In this document: piece after piece, positions 36,548 to 46,168 of the stretch
Position numbering within the stretch: the stretch's first letter is position 1
Layout of the letters: the number at the start of each line of letters is the position of its first letter
Origin: UBA7672 sp041398245
GTDB taxonomy: Bacteria > Pseudomonadota > Alphaproteobacteria > Caulobacterales > Hyphomonadaceae
DNA length: 64,000 bases
NCBI GenBank assembly: GCA_041398245.1
Contig: JAWKVC010000009.1
Location: forward strand, 62,001-126,000
Direction of reading: 5' to 3'
The notes under the pieces: model-generated
Databases searched by the model: none
The model's input: only the letters and a program-made list of their open reading frames with translations
What the model was told of the DNA's origin: nothing
Translations under genes and position numbers: made by a program

Positions 36548-37609
36548 ATGCTCAAAATGATCCTTGCCGCAGGCGTGCTGGCCTTGTCCGCCTGCACCGC
36601 TGCGCCTCCGGTTTCCGACGCGCCCGCCACGCCTGCCGTGATGCCCGCATGGAACGCCGCCGCGCTCGACGGGATCGTGGCGTACGCCAAGTCGCAGAAG
36701 ACGACCGGCTTCCTCATCATCCAGGACGGCAAGACGGTCACGGAGCACAACTGGCCGCTTCCCGATGACGCCGCCTCGCAGACCTTCGGCGCCAACTTCG
36801 TGCATGGCGCAGCCGGCGGCGCCCTGCGCGAGGATGTGGCCTCGCAGCAGAAAAGCTTCATCGCCATCCTGATCGGCGCCGGCGTCGACAAGGGTCTCGT
36901 CGATGTCGAGAAGTCCGTGACCTCCTACATCGGCGCAGGCTGGTCGAAGGCGACGCCGGAACAGGAAGCGGCGATCAAGGTTCGCAACCTTCTCGAGATG
37001 AATTCGGGCCTCAAGGAGAACCTCTCCTATGAAGCGCCGGCCGGCGCGAAGTTCTTCTACAACACGCCCGCCTACGCCATCCTGAAGCCGGTGCTGGAGA
37101 AGGCGTCCGGCATGCCGCTCCACACCGTCACGCAGATGTGGCTCACCAAGATCGCGGGCATGCATGACACAGCGTGGGAGCAACGCCCCGCCGTGTTCGC
37201 CGATGTCGGCAACCCAACCGGTCTTGTCACCACGCCGCGCGACATCGCGAAGATGGGCCAACTGGTGCTTGATCGCGGCGTTGCATCCAGTGGCGCGCGC
37301 GTCATTTCGGAAGCGCAGCTGGACCATCTGCTGACGCCGAGCGCCACCAATCCATCCTATGGCCGTCTCTGGTGGCTGAATGGCGGCGCCTATTCGATCA
37401 GCCCGGGCGCTGCAGCGCCGCGCCGTGACGGCCAGCTCATCGGGGTTGCGCCCAGCGACCTTGTCGCTGCGCTTGGCGCTGCTGACCGCAAGCTGTTTGT
37501 GGTTCCCTCCATGAAGCTGATTGTCGTGCGCACGGGACAGGCGACGCCAGATCGCGATTTCAACGACAAGCTCTGGCAGCTGCTGATGCAGGCCGCGCCG
37601 GAACACTAA
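36548..37609 (+). CDS. Serine hydrolase of the beta-lactamase (class C-like) family, lipoprotein
   Basis: The 353-residue protein has lipobox LSAC (Cys16) and a class C-type hydrolase domain. The nucleophile motif is Ser99-x-x-Lys102 (SQQKS). FFYNTPAYAIL supplies the catalytic Tyr, as in 6-aminohexanoate-dimer-hydrolase-like members. The C-terminal block near AALGAADRKLFVVPS replaces the usual HxG/KTG motif. It probably hydrolyses an ester or amide in the periplasm; true beta-lactamase activity is not implied. It follows hisI after 58 bases. Confidence 0.85.
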   Translation: MLKMILAAGVLALSACTAAPPVSDAPATPAVMPAWNAAALDGIVAYAKSQKTTGFLIIQDGKTVTEHNWPLPDDAASQTFGANFVHGAAGGALREDVASQQKSFIAILIGAGVDKGLVDVEKSVTSYIGAGWSKATPEQEAAIKVRNLLEMNSGLKENLSYEAPAGAKFFYNTPAYAILKPVLEKASGMPLHTVTQMWLTKIAGMHDTAWEQRPAVFADVGNPTGLVTTPRDIAKMGQLVLDRGVASSGARVISEAQLDHLLTPSATNPSYGRLWWLNGGAYSISPGAAAPRRDGQLIGVAPSDLVAALGAADRKLFVVPSMKLIVVRTGQATPDRDFNDKLWQLLMQAAPEH

Positions 37610-37715
37610 CACGCGCAGGCGCAGTTAATCTTTCGCCGCAGCTTCTCCGCATTTCCTGCCCGCAATCCGCCACGGGCGCGGCTGAGGCTTGGTCATCGCC
37701 ACAACGGGGATGACC

Positions 37716-38018
37716 ATGAAACGCGAACTTGCCATCACCGGGATCGCTCTTGTTGTTTCGATCCTGCTTTCTTCGCCATCCGTTGCGCAGACCAAGCCGC
37801 CGGAGGCGCAACCTGCGCCCGCTGCAACAGAAGTGGCAGCCACGAATAACGCGGACGCGCGGCCCTCACTCGACGAAATGCCGCTCGATGATGCGATCCT
37901 GTTCGCGAGTTCGCCGGAAGACCGCGCCCGCCTTCTGATGCGTTGCGCGGGCCCGCCGCCGCGCCCGGCGCCCGAAGTTGCGATGACCAAACATGTCCCG
38001 GCGACGCCCGAAGGCTAG
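37716..38018 (+). CDS. Small exported protein of unknown function
   Basis: The 100-residue product has a clear signal peptide (cut near SVAQ-TK), then a Pro/Ala-rich stretch and a short segment ending RARLLMRCAGPPPRP with a single Cys. ATG 37716 has GGGGA a few bases upstream. No family recognised. It lies between the serine hydrolase and the alcohol dehydrogenase. Confidence 0.55.
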   Translation: MKRELAITGIALVVSILLSSPSVAQTKPPEAQPAPAATEVAATNNADARPSLDEMPLDDAILFASSPEDRARLLMRCAGPPPRPAPEVAMTKHVPATPEG

Positions 38019-38093
38019 CTTCCCGGGCGACAGGTCTTCCCATCCTCCGCAGGCGTGCTAACGCAGATCGAAACCTGCGGAGGATGACCACCC

Positions 38094-39158
38094 ATGAAGA
38101 GCCAAGCCATCGTCGCCTACGGCCAGCCGCTTCAGGAAGTCATTTCGGAGATTCCGACGCCCACAGGCACGGAAGTGGTGGTGAAGATCACGCACTCCGG
38201 CGTCTGCCACTCGGACGTCCACCTGCAGGACGGCCATGTCGACCTCGGCGACGGCGACAAGCTCGACTGGTCCAAGGGCCGCACGCTTCCGCACACGCTC
38301 GGTCACGAGATCGAAGGCACGCTCTCGGCTGTCGGACCGGAGGCGCAGGCCCTGCTCGAAGGCCGCAAGGTTGGCGACCGCTTCGTCGTCTTCCCGTGGA
38401 TCGGCTGCGGCGAATGCCCCGCCTGCAAGCGCGACCAGGAGCATATCTGCAACAAGCCGCGCCAGCTCGGCATCCAGGTCGCCGGCGGCTATTCGGAATA
38501 CGTTCTCGTCCCGCACCCCAAATACCTGCTCGATGCGACCGGCGTGCCGGAAGGTCTTGCCGCCACCTACATGTGCTCGGGCATTACGGCCTTCTCCGCG
38601 CTGAAGAAGATCCGCACCGCCTATGAAGGCGAGTCCATCGCCATCGTCGGCCTCGGCGGCGTTGGCATGATGGGCCTGCAGTTCGCCCGCGCCATGTTCC
38701 CCAACAACAAGATCGTCGGCTGCGACATCGATCCGAAGAAACTCGACGCCGCGATGAAGGCCGGCGCGCACGCCGTCTACAATTCGAAAGAGGCCGAGAG
38801 CCTGAAGCAGCTCAAGCTCGACACGGGCGGCGGCGTCGCCGCAGCGGTCGATTTCGTGGGCTCGACGCCTTCGCTCAACTTCGCCAACGGCGCTATCCGC
38901 CGCGGCGGCGAGATCGTGGTCGTCGGTCTGTTCGGCGGCAAGTTCGCGGCGCCGATCCCGTCTTTCCCGGGTCGTCCCTATTCCATCGTCGGCTCCTACA
39001 CCGGTCCGCTGGGCGAGACGCGCGAAATGATGGAGCTGGTGCGCGCCGGCAAGATCGCGCCGATCCCGGTCGAGATGCGCCCGCTCGATCAGGCTGATCA
39101 CACGCTGAACCAGCTGCGCGAAGGAACGATTGTGGGTCGCGTCGTCCTGCGGCCGTAA
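38094..39158 (+). CDS. Zinc-dependent alcohol dehydrogenase
   Basis: The 354-residue enzyme is a medium-chain dehydrogenase. The catalytic zinc ligands are in GVCHSD and TLGHEIEG; the structural zinc loop is CGECPACKRDQEHIC with four Cys. The NAD-binding Rossmann motif is VGLGGVGMMGLQ, and an acidic residue after it (CDID) favours NAD(H). The natural alcohol is unknown. GGAGG precedes ATG 38094. It converges on the histidine kinase with a three-base gap. Confidence 0.9.
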   Translation: MKSQAIVAYGQPLQEVISEIPTPTGTEVVVKITHSGVCHSDVHLQDGHVDLGDGDKLDWSKGRTLPHTLGHEIEGTLSAVGPEAQALLEGRKVGDRFVVFPWIGCGECPACKRDQEHICNKPRQLGIQVAGGYSEYVLVPHPKYLLDATGVPEGLAATYMCSGITAFSALKKIRTAYEGESIAIVGLGGVGMMGLQFARAMFPNNKIVGCDIDPKKLDAAMKAGAHAVYNSKEAESLKQLKLDTGGGVAAAVDFVGSTPSLNFANGAIRRGGEIVVVGLFGGKFAAPIPSFPGRPYSIVGSYTGPLGETREMMELVRAGKIAPIPVEMRPLDQADHTLNQLREGTIVGRVVLRP

Positions 39159-39161
39159 GGA

Positions 39162-41453
39162 TCAGGCCGCTTCGGCGGCCAGCAGCGTCCGCTCGTTCAT
39201 GGCCAGCGCGATCTTGGTGGTGAGTTCGCGCTGGTCCAGTGGCTTGGACACATAATCCGACATGCCCAGCGCCAGATAGCGCTCGCGGTCGCCGCTCATC
39301 GCGTCCGCCGTCAGCGCGATCACGGGCAGTTCGGCATACGCTTCGCCGCTCGACCGGATGCGCTTGATCGCTTCCTTGCCGTCCATCACCGGCATGTGCA
39401 CATCCAGCAGCACAAGGTCGAACGCTTCATCGCGCAGGCGGTCGATCGCTTCCTGCCCGTTGACGGCCTCGACGAATTTCGGACCCAGCTTGGCGGTGAA
39501 CAGTTTCACGACCTGCCGGTTCACGGCGTTGTCGTCGACCAGCAGGATCTTGATGCCGCGCAGACGCTGCAACTGCGCATCGCTGATCGTGGGCAGCGCC
39601 TGTTCCGACACGCTGATCGGGCTTTCCTCGGTCACGGCCTCGGCGGCAAAGGTCAGCGTGAAGGTTGAGCCGACGCCCGGCTCGCTCTTCACAACGACAT
39701 CGCCGCCCATCAGGCGCGCAAGCTGCCGCGTGATCGCAAGGCCAAGACCCGATCCGCCGAAACGGCGCGTGATGGTCGCATCCGCCTGCGTGAAGGTCGA
39801 GAACAGACGCTGAAGCACAGCATCGTTCATGCCGATGCCGGTGTCGGACACAGCGACGGAGACCAGCCACTTGCCTGGCTCGCTCTCCGCGCAGCCGACC
39901 TCGATCTTCACCTGGCCGCGCTCGGTGAACTTGATCGCGTTCGACAACAGGTTGCCGACGCACTGGCGCACACGCACCGGATCATAGCGCAGCATGCGCG
40001 GCATGGAGTCGGGAAGCTTGAGATCGATGCCGAGCCCGCGCTCCACCGCCTTCGACAGGAACAGCTGGCGCAGACGATCCAGCGTCACCGCAAGGTCGCC
40101 ATCGGTATAGGCGATCTCGATCTTGCCCGCCTCGATCTTCGACAGGTCGAGCACGTCGTTCAGCAGCGCTGTCAGGGTCTTGCCGGATTCGAGGATGACA
40201 TCGACCTTCTCGCGCTGATCCGCGAGAAGACCGTCATTCACCAGCGACTGCGCCATGCCGAGCACGCCGTTCAGCGGAGTGCGGATCTCGTGGCTCATCG
40301 AGGCGAGGAAGTTCGATTTGGCGACCGTCGCCGCCTCGGCCTGCTTCTTGGCCTCGATCAGCGCCAGTTCCTGCTGTTTCTGCTGCTGGATATCCAGCAT
40401 AAGGCCGACAGCGCGCACCGGCACGCCTTGCTCGTTGCGCTGCACGCGCATGAACAGGCGCACCCACTGCTCACCGCCATTGGGGCGATAGAGCCGCGCA
40501 TCGATCGATTCCACTTCGCGCGACCGCAGGCAGCGTTCCCAACTTTCGCGCACGGCCGGAATGTCGTCATCGTGATACATGCCGAACGGCATGGTCGCGT
40601 GGCGCGTCAGGGCGTCTGCGCCTGCAAGCGCCTGGTATTGCGGCGACGTCCAGCGCTCGGACGAACGCAGATCGATCTCGTAAACGCCGGCGCTGGCGGC
40701 GCTCATCGCGATCTCGAGGCGATCGTGCATGATTGCAGCCTGATCGCGCGCGTTGACCAGCTCGGTGATGTTCTGCGACAGGCCGAAGATCTCGAACTTG
40801 CCCGAAGGCAGGCGGCGGCCGGAGCAGAACTGCGCCAGCGTATGCCGCCACGTGCCATCCGGCTTGCGGCGGCGCAGATGCAGTGTCGCGGTGCCGCCTT
40901 CGGTGGTCAGGCGGTCGCGGACCTGCGCGTCCTTGTCGACATCGTCCTGATGAAGATCCTTCACCACATCCTGCAGGCGATAGACCGGCAGCGCGCCGCC
41001 GCGCCGCACCAGCGCTTCGGAGAAGTGGAAGGTCTCATCATCGGGATTGTAGCGAAATACGCCGATGTCAGCGTCGCGCATCAGGCGGTCGCGAACATCG
41101 ATGGACGAGACGAGCCGCGCGATCGTGCCCCACTCGTTGGTCACGTCCGACAGCGTCACGATGCTGGAGGCTGGCCCCTGGCCGCGGCGCGGACGGATCC
41201 AGCGATCGCCCTGCTTGCCGGCGAAGCGATAGACCACGCCGTCGCCGAACGACTTGTGCTCGGCGGACATCGTTTCCAGCAGGTCGGAGAATTTGGCGAC
41301 GCCGACCGTGTCGGCGCTCATGCCCGTCGTCAGCCAGAAAGGGTCATTCGCTCCGAGGAGATCATCATCCTCGGAGACGTAGGCGGCCGCCATTCCCAGC
41401 GCAGCAAGCTGCGCCAGCAGGGTCGGCGGATCGATCCCGTTCAGGTCGGACAA
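39162..41453 (-). CDS. Hybrid sensor histidine kinase with PAS domains and a receiver
   Basis: The 763-residue cytoplasmic kinase has no membrane segment. Three PAS-like parts occupy about residues 15-105, 120-235 and 245-360. The dimerisation box SHEIRTPLNG puts the phospho-accepting His at 388. The ATPase boxes are NLLSNAIKF (501-509), DTGIGM (537-542) and FGGSGLGLAI (565-574). A C-terminal receiver has the acidic pair Asp640-Asp641, phospho-site Asp684 in LLDVHMPVMDG, and the KP motif near the end. No response regulator gene is nearby, so the output is unknown. The upstream region is 126 bases. Confidence 0.92.
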   Translation of the reverse strand: MSDLNGIDPPTLLAQLAALGMAAAYVSEDDDLLGANDPFWLTTGMSADTVGVAKFSDLLETMSAEHKSFGDGVVYRFAGKQGDRWIRPRRGQGPASSIVTLSDVTNEWGTIARLVSSIDVRDRLMRDADIGVFRYNPDDETFHFSEALVRRGGALPVYRLQDVVKDLHQDDVDKDAQVRDRLTTEGGTATLHLRRRKPDGTWRHTLAQFCSGRRLPSGKFEIFGLSQNITELVNARDQAAIMHDRLEIAMSAASAGVYEIDLRSSERWTSPQYQALAGADALTRHATMPFGMYHDDDIPAVRESWERCLRSREVESIDARLYRPNGGEQWVRLFMRVQRNEQGVPVRAVGLMLDIQQQKQQELALIEAKKQAEAATVAKSNFLASMSHEIRTPLNGVLGMAQSLVNDGLLADQREKVDVILESGKTLTALLNDVLDLSKIEAGKIEIAYTDGDLAVTLDRLRQLFLSKAVERGLGIDLKLPDSMPRMLRYDPVRVRQCVGNLLSNAIKFTERGQVKIEVGCAESEPGKWLVSVAVSDTGIGMNDAVLQRLFSTFTQADATITRRFGGSGLGLAITRQLARLMGGDVVVKSEPGVGSTFTLTFAAEAVTEESPISVSEQALPTISDAQLQRLRGIKILLVDDNAVNRQVVKLFTAKLGPKFVEAVNGQEAIDRLRDEAFDLVLLDVHMPVMDGKEAIKRIRSSGEAYAELPVIALTADAMSGDRERYLALGMSDYVSKPLDQRELTTKIALAMNERTLLAAEAA

Positions 41454-41579
41454 TGTGACAAGACCCCCGGGGGAGACGGACGTTAACTCTCTCCCCGGAC
41501 CCTAGCCCCGCGCTTGTTAATGTGATCTTTCCGCGCGCCCACCAATCGCGAAAACCACAGGGTTTCGCGCGGTTTTCCG

Positions 41580-43280
41580 TCAGCTGCTGGTGACGGTCTG
41601 ACCCGCCATGATACGGCGCAGCCCGCTGATCCCCCCGATCTCGCTTTCCCTTGCGACAAACTGGGCGTCCGTCGAGGGATAGTAGTCGCGGGAACGGATG
41701 GTCGAGACCTTGATGAATTCCGCTTCGACACGGTCGGCGGCCAGCGTCAGGATCGTGAACCCCTTCGAGAAGGCGTTGTAGTAGAGCACTTCGTCGTTCG
41801 CCTCGGGCATCAGCCAGTTCAGTTCCTCGAACGGCATCGAATCGCCGGCGCCGTTCGATGTTATCGAGGTGCAGCCGAACTCGACGCCGCGCCGCTGCCG
41901 CCCGGCATCGTGCAGTTCATTGGCCCATGACGTGTGCGTGTCGCCTGTCAGCACGACAAGGCGCGCATTGGCGTCCTTGGCCGACTTGTAGAGGCGCTCG
42001 CGCGCGGCGGGGAAACCGCTCCACGAATCGAGGTTCCATTCAAAGCCATAGCGGGCGGTCGTGTAGAACCGCTTGGCGCCCGGCGAGACCTTCGCGTACT
42101 TCTCCGGCGGCAGGCCCTTCTCGATGTCCGGGATCTTCACCTTGGCCATCGTCACCTGATTGCCCAGCACCTGCCAGCGCTTGCCGGCGGCGGTCGAGGC
42201 TTTCAGCCCGTCGGCCAGCCACGCTTCCTGCTCCGGCCCCAGCATCGAGCGGTTGGGATCGTTGACCTTCGCCTTCAGCGCCTCGACCACGGCCGGGCGA
42301 TCGGCGTCGGACGCAAGGAAGATCTCGTCGAATGTCAAATCCTCGCCGCGGCCGACGAGACGGCTTTCGAGCAGGAACAGCGTCGCCAGATCGCCGATCT
42401 CGAACTTGCGCCAGATCGCCTCGCGCGCCCGTCCCGCCATGGGATCGCGCACCGGCATCCATTCGAGATAGGCTTGCACGGCGGCCGCCTTGCGCACGCT
42501 CCACTCGCCTTCCGTTTCCGGCTGATGGTTTTCCGCGCCATCGCGGTAGGAGTTGTTGGTCGATTCATGATCGTCCCAGGTGCAGAACCATGGCGCGATC
42601 GCATGCGCCGCCTGCAGGTCGGGGTCCGACTTGTACTGTGCATGGCGCTGCCGGTAGTCGGCCAGCGACACGATCTCGTGCTCGGGTGAATGGTTGCGGC
42701 CGATCTCCTTGCCCACCGCGCCGCCATAGCCGGTGACGCCGTATTCGTAGATGTAGTCGCCGAGGTGGATGACCGCGTCGATGCCGCCGCTCGCGCCGCG
42801 CTTGGCGATCTCGCGATAGGCGTTGAAGAAACCGAACGGCCAGTTCGAGCAGGAGACGACCGCCATACGGAAGTCGGCCATGCCGCCCGCCGGCAGGGTG
42901 CGCGTCGCGCCGCCCGGCGACGGCGTCCGCCCGACCAGGAAGTAGTAATAGTACAGCTGGCCCGGCTCGAGGCCGTCGGCCTCCACCTTGACCGTGTAGT
43001 CCCGCTCCGGACCCGTCGAGGTCGTCCCGCGCTTCACCACCGTCTTGAAGCCGGGATCGCTCGCCACGACCCAGGACACCGGCACCATGCCGGTCTCATC
43101 CGTGGTCAGACGGGTCCATAGGATCACCGAGGTCTGGGTCGGATCACCCGACGCCACGCCATGCTGGAAGGTCGCCGCCGCATCGGACCCTGCCACGCCG
43201 GGCGCCGCGGTTGTGCACGCCGCCGCTCCGAGACCTGCCGCACCGAGGCTGAGCGCGCCGCGCCGTGTCAGTCTGGTCAT
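41580..43280 (-). CDS. PhoD-like alkaline phosphatase / phosphodiesterase, Tat-exported
   Basis: The 566-residue protein begins MTRLTRRGALSLGAAG, a twin-arginine signal, followed by AAAC, a possible lipid site. PhoD marks are FQHGVASGDPTQTSVILWTRL, SCSNWPFGFFNAY, HLGDYIYEYG, WDDHEST and the metal-binding LTGDTHTSWANEL. PhoD uses calcium and iron to release phosphate from monoesters and diesters in the periplasm. I looked for a Pho box upstream and saw none. AAGGGA lies eight bases before the start. Confidence 0.91.
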   Translation of the reverse strand: MTRLTRRGALSLGAAGLGAAACTTAAPGVAGSDAAATFQHGVASGDPTQTSVILWTRLTTDETGMVPVSWVVASDPGFKTVVKRGTTSTGPERDYTVKVEADGLEPGQLYYYYFLVGRTPSPGGATRTLPAGGMADFRMAVVSCSNWPFGFFNAYREIAKRGASGGIDAVIHLGDYIYEYGVTGYGGAVGKEIGRNHSPEHEIVSLADYRQRHAQYKSDPDLQAAHAIAPWFCTWDDHESTNNSYRDGAENHQPETEGEWSVRKAAAVQAYLEWMPVRDPMAGRAREAIWRKFEIGDLATLFLLESRLVGRGEDLTFDEIFLASDADRPAVVEALKAKVNDPNRSMLGPEQEAWLADGLKASTAAGKRWQVLGNQVTMAKVKIPDIEKGLPPEKYAKVSPGAKRFYTTARYGFEWNLDSWSGFPAARERLYKSAKDANARLVVLTGDTHTSWANELHDAGRQRRGVEFGCTSITSNGAGDSMPFEELNWLMPEANDEVLYYNAFSKGFTILTLAADRVEAEFIKVSTIRSRDYYPSTDAQFVARESEIGGISGLRRIMAGQTVTSS

Positions 43281-43356
43281 GGATTTATCCCTTCCGGCGG
43301 GTTAGTTGCGCGCATTCGCATCGAATCCCTACCTTGCAGCGCATCGCGACGAAAGC

Positions 43357-44433
43357 ATGACGACCGGGTCTCCCCAGCATCTTGCCCTTACGGCCCCGGA
43401 AGAAGCGGCCGGAAATCGCCTCGACAAGTGGCTGGCCGAGGCCCAGCCGGCGCTGTCGCGGTCACGGCTGAGACATCTGATCGAGGCGGGCAAGGTGAGG
43501 CTGGGAGAGGCCCCGGTCACCGACGCCAGCGCCAAGGTGGTCGCCGGCGGGGTCTACACCATCGAGCTGCCGCCGCCGGCCGCCGCCGCCCCCCAGCCGG
43601 AAAACATCCCGCTCGACATCGTCTACGAGGACGAGCACCTCATCGTGGTCGACAAGCCTCCCGGCATGGTGGTGCATCCGGCCGCCGGGCAGGAGACCGG
43701 CACGCTGGTGAACGCCCTGCTCCATCATTGCGGCGAAGGCCTCACCGGCATTGGCGGCGTCGCCCGGCCCGGCATCGTGCACCGGCTCGACAAGGACACG
43801 TCCGGCGTGATGGTCGCCGCCAAGTCGGAAGCAGCGCACACCGCCCTCACCGCCATGTTTGCGGCGCACGACATGGAGCGCGTTTATCTCGCCGTCACAC
43901 GTGGCGCGCCGCGCCCGCTGGTCGGCCGGATCGAGACGAATATCGCGCGCTCGACCAGCGACCGGAAGAAGATGGCGGTGGTGAAGGAAAAGCACTTCCG
44001 CGCCGACCACTGGTCGAACGACCACACCGATGGCGAGGATGACTCGCTCGCCGGCAAGCCGGCCGTCACCAACTATCGCGCGCTGGAAACGTTCGGACGC
44101 CTCGACGCGACCGGAACGCAGCCCGCCGCCGCTCTGGTCGAGTGCCGGCTGGAGACCGGCCGCACGCACCAGATCCGCGTGCACATGGCCCACATCGGCG
44201 CGCCGGTGCTGGGCGACCAGACCTATGGCAAGCACCGCTGGCTGAAGGCCGAGGGCAAGGGCCCGGCCTTCGAGCGCGCCACGGCGACGGCCAAGGCCTT
44301 TCCCCGCCAGGCGCTGCACGCGACCCTGCTGGCGTTCGACCATCCGGTGACCGGCAAGGCGCTTCGCTTCGAACGCCCGCCGCCCGCGGACATGGCGGAT
44401 CTCATCGATGCGCTGAGAAAGATGCCGCGCTAG
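43357..44433 (+). CDS. rluD: RluD-family 23S rRNA pseudouridine synthase
   Basis: The 358-residue protein has an N-terminal S4 RNA-binding domain (NRLDKWLAE, SRSRLRHLIEAGKVRL), and the catalytic block PGIVHRLDKDTSGVMVAAK with the Asp nucleophile. RTHQIRVHMAHIGAPVLGD is the RluD/RluC C-terminal motif. The symbol is given by family and by neighbourhood, since rluD next to rpoH is common in alphaproteobacteria. ATG 43357 is preferred to 43306 by family length. Its stop shares a CTAG with the stop of the facing gene. Confidence 0.87.
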   Translation: MTTGSPQHLALTAPEEAAGNRLDKWLAEAQPALSRSRLRHLIEAGKVRLGEAPVTDASAKVVAGGVYTIELPPPAAAAPQPENIPLDIVYEDEHLIVVDKPPGMVVHPAAGQETGTLVNALLHHCGEGLTGIGGVARPGIVHRLDKDTSGVMVAAKSEAAHTALTAMFAAHDMERVYLAVTRGAPRPLVGRIETNIARSTSDRKKMAVVKEKHFRADHWSNDHTDGEDDSLAGKPAVTNYRALETFGRLDATGTQPAAALVECRLETGRTHQIRVHMAHIGAPVLGDQTYGKHRWLKAEGKGPAFERATATAKAFPRQALHATLLAFDHPVTGKALRFERPPPADMADLIDALRKMPR

Positions 44434-45506
44434 TAGGCCTGCTCAGCCAGCACCGAACCGTCGAGCGCGTCAGTGATCGTGACCTTGGTGGACTTCGCGC
44501 GGATGGCCGATTGATCGGTTCCCTTCACGAAGCTCGATCCCGCAGGCGTGAACGTGATCGCGTATTCGACCTTGCGCTCAGGGTTTCGCTGGGCGAATGC
44601 GGCTGCGGCTTCGCGGGTCATGTGAATGGCCGGAAGCAACTCGTGCGACTTGTAGTTGGTGAGGCCGCCCATGCCGCGATCAGCATCGCCAAACACGACC
44701 CACCACTGCGACATCTTCTCGAACTTGTAGACCATCGAGCCATCCGCCGACACGCATTCCGGGGCGACGAGCGACGCCTGGAGATGGTTGAGCGCCTGAC
44801 GCCCCTCCTTGAAGTCAGACCACACTTCCACGGTCGCGCCGTCGAAGTAGTCATCAAAGCTCAGCGCATCCTTCGTCCGCAGCGTCGTTGCCTTGCTCGG
44901 CAGGCCATTGATCATGAAGTTGCCGGTGGCCTCGTCCCATTTGCCGAGGCTGGCCGTGAAATACATCGTGATATCGCGCGGTTGCGTTGCGGCCCATGCC
45001 TTCAGCTCGTTGCGCGCGGTCGTCAGCGCCGCCTTGCCGCGTTCGCGATCGCCGAACTCACCGGCCAGATCCTCCGACATCTGGATGCCCTTCTGGCAGG
45101 AGCGCAGCGCCGTGTACCAGACCCAGATCGGCTCGAACTTCTCGTCGACCAGCGTGTCATGGGCGACGGCCCACAGCGTGAAGGGAACCGTGAAGATCAT
45201 CTGCTGGCGCCATTTCAGGATGTCGCCGGCCGGCTGAACGCCCTCGCGCTCGGCGCCCCAGAACACCTTCTGGTCCCAATCGGCCGGCATCCAGCTCGGC
45301 GACGGGATCAGCTGGCCTGTGGCGGGCGCCGCGGCGGGTGCAGCTGCAGGAGTTGTCGCGTCCTGAACCGGCGCCGGTGCGGCCGCCTCGCCTGCGCCGC
45401 TGGCGTCTGTCGGGGCCGGTGGCGTTTCGCCGCCGCCGCATGCGGCCAGCGCGAGGACCGACAGGGAGACAAGACTGGCGCGTACGCCGGGCGTCTTCGA
45501 GATCAT
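44430..45506 (-). CDS. Large lipoprotein of unknown function
   Basis: The 358-residue protein has lipobox LAAC (Cys23) followed by a GGG and a 50-residue Pro/Ala linker. The folded part (residues 75-358) includes SWMPADWDQKVFWG, WVWYTALRSCQKG, and MVYKFEKMSQWWVVFGDA. No family recognised. It overlaps the rluD stop by four bases. With the next two minus-strand genes it forms a block of three exported proteins between rluD and rpoH. Confidence 0.65.
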   Translation of the reverse strand: MISKTPGVRASLVSLSVLALAACGGGETPPAPTDASGAGEAAAPAPVQDATTPAAAPAAAPATGQLIPSPSWMPADWDQKVFWGAEREGVQPAGDILKWRQQMIFTVPFTLWAVAHDTLVDEKFEPIWVWYTALRSCQKGIQMSEDLAGEFGDRERGKAALTTARNELKAWAATQPRDITMYFTASLGKWDEATGNFMINGLPSKATTLRTKDALSFDDYFDGATVEVWSDFKEGRQALNHLQASLVAPECVSADGSMVYKFEKMSQWWVVFGDADRGMGGLTNYKSHELLPAIHMTREAAAAFAQRNPERKVEYAITFTPAGSSFVKGTDQSAIRAKSTKVTITDALDGSVLAEQAY

Positions 45507-45619
45507 GCAAAGCCCCTCGAGAGAATCAGACACTGCCCCAACGGCGCTGCGCTATCGCGCTTTGCGGATGAACGGAAGCTGACTGACGATGGAACCCGCC
45601 CGTGAGTCCCGCCAAGTCC

Positions 45620-46072
45620 CTATTCGGCCACGCGCCATTCCTGATCGAACCGATAGCCGCAGACCGCCATGGGTTCGCCGTTGATCTCGACAGGATCAAA
45701 CTTTGCGACGCGCGCCCAGGCCAGCGTCGCCTCATCGAGAATGTCGTGGCCTGAGGATTGTGCGAGGCGCGCATCGGCCAGCCGCCCATCCACGGTGATG
45801 CATGTTTCAAGAGTCGTGGTGCCCGAAAGGTCGCCGCGCACGGCCGCTGCCGGGTAGTCAGGCAGCACGCTGTCGGCCGCAATGCCCGGGCGGCGCGTCA
45901 CGCCCGGCAGATCGGCCTTCCACTGGATGAAGAATTGCGGCCGCGCCGATGCCGCAGTGGGGGCGGACAACGCCGCCGGATCAGGTCCACCTGCCGCCGT
46001 CGTGCATCCGGCCATGGCCAGCAACGCCATCAGGCCGGCCGCTGCAGGCCGCTTCGTTTCAGCTGCGCGCAT
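45620..46072 (-). CDS. Lipoprotein with a TonB C-terminal domain
   Basis: The 150-residue protein has lipobox MAGC (Cys23, Thr at +2, expected to go to the outer membrane by the E. coli rule). The rest is one TonB C-terminal domain: PDYPAAAVRGDLSGTTTLETCITVDGRLADARLAQSSG and DEATLAWARVAKFDPVEINGEP. Normal TonB is held in the inner membrane by a helix and works with ExbB/ExbD; here neither the helix nor those genes are present. GAGGCGGA lies near ATG 46072. The role is unknown; it may be a scaffold or decoy rather than an energiser. Confidence 0.8.
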   Translation of the reverse strand: MRAAETKRPAAAGLMALLAMAGCTTAAGGPDPAALSAPTAASARPQFFIQWKADLPGVTRRPGIAADSVLPDYPAAAVRGDLSGTTTLETCITVDGRLADARLAQSSGHDILDEATLAWARVAKFDPVEINGEPMAVCGYRFDQEWRVAE

Positions 46073-46168
46073 TCCGCCTCTCCGTCTCCCACAAGGCGTA
46101 TGTTGCACACAGCTTGCCACCGGCAGGCGCCGATGGCCACTGAACTGAAGGCCATCTTGCCCCGGAGA

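Noticed and set aside
43281..43356. Possible Pho box upstream of the PhoD gene
   Set aside because: No paired CTGTCAT-like repeats are present in the short intergenic region.
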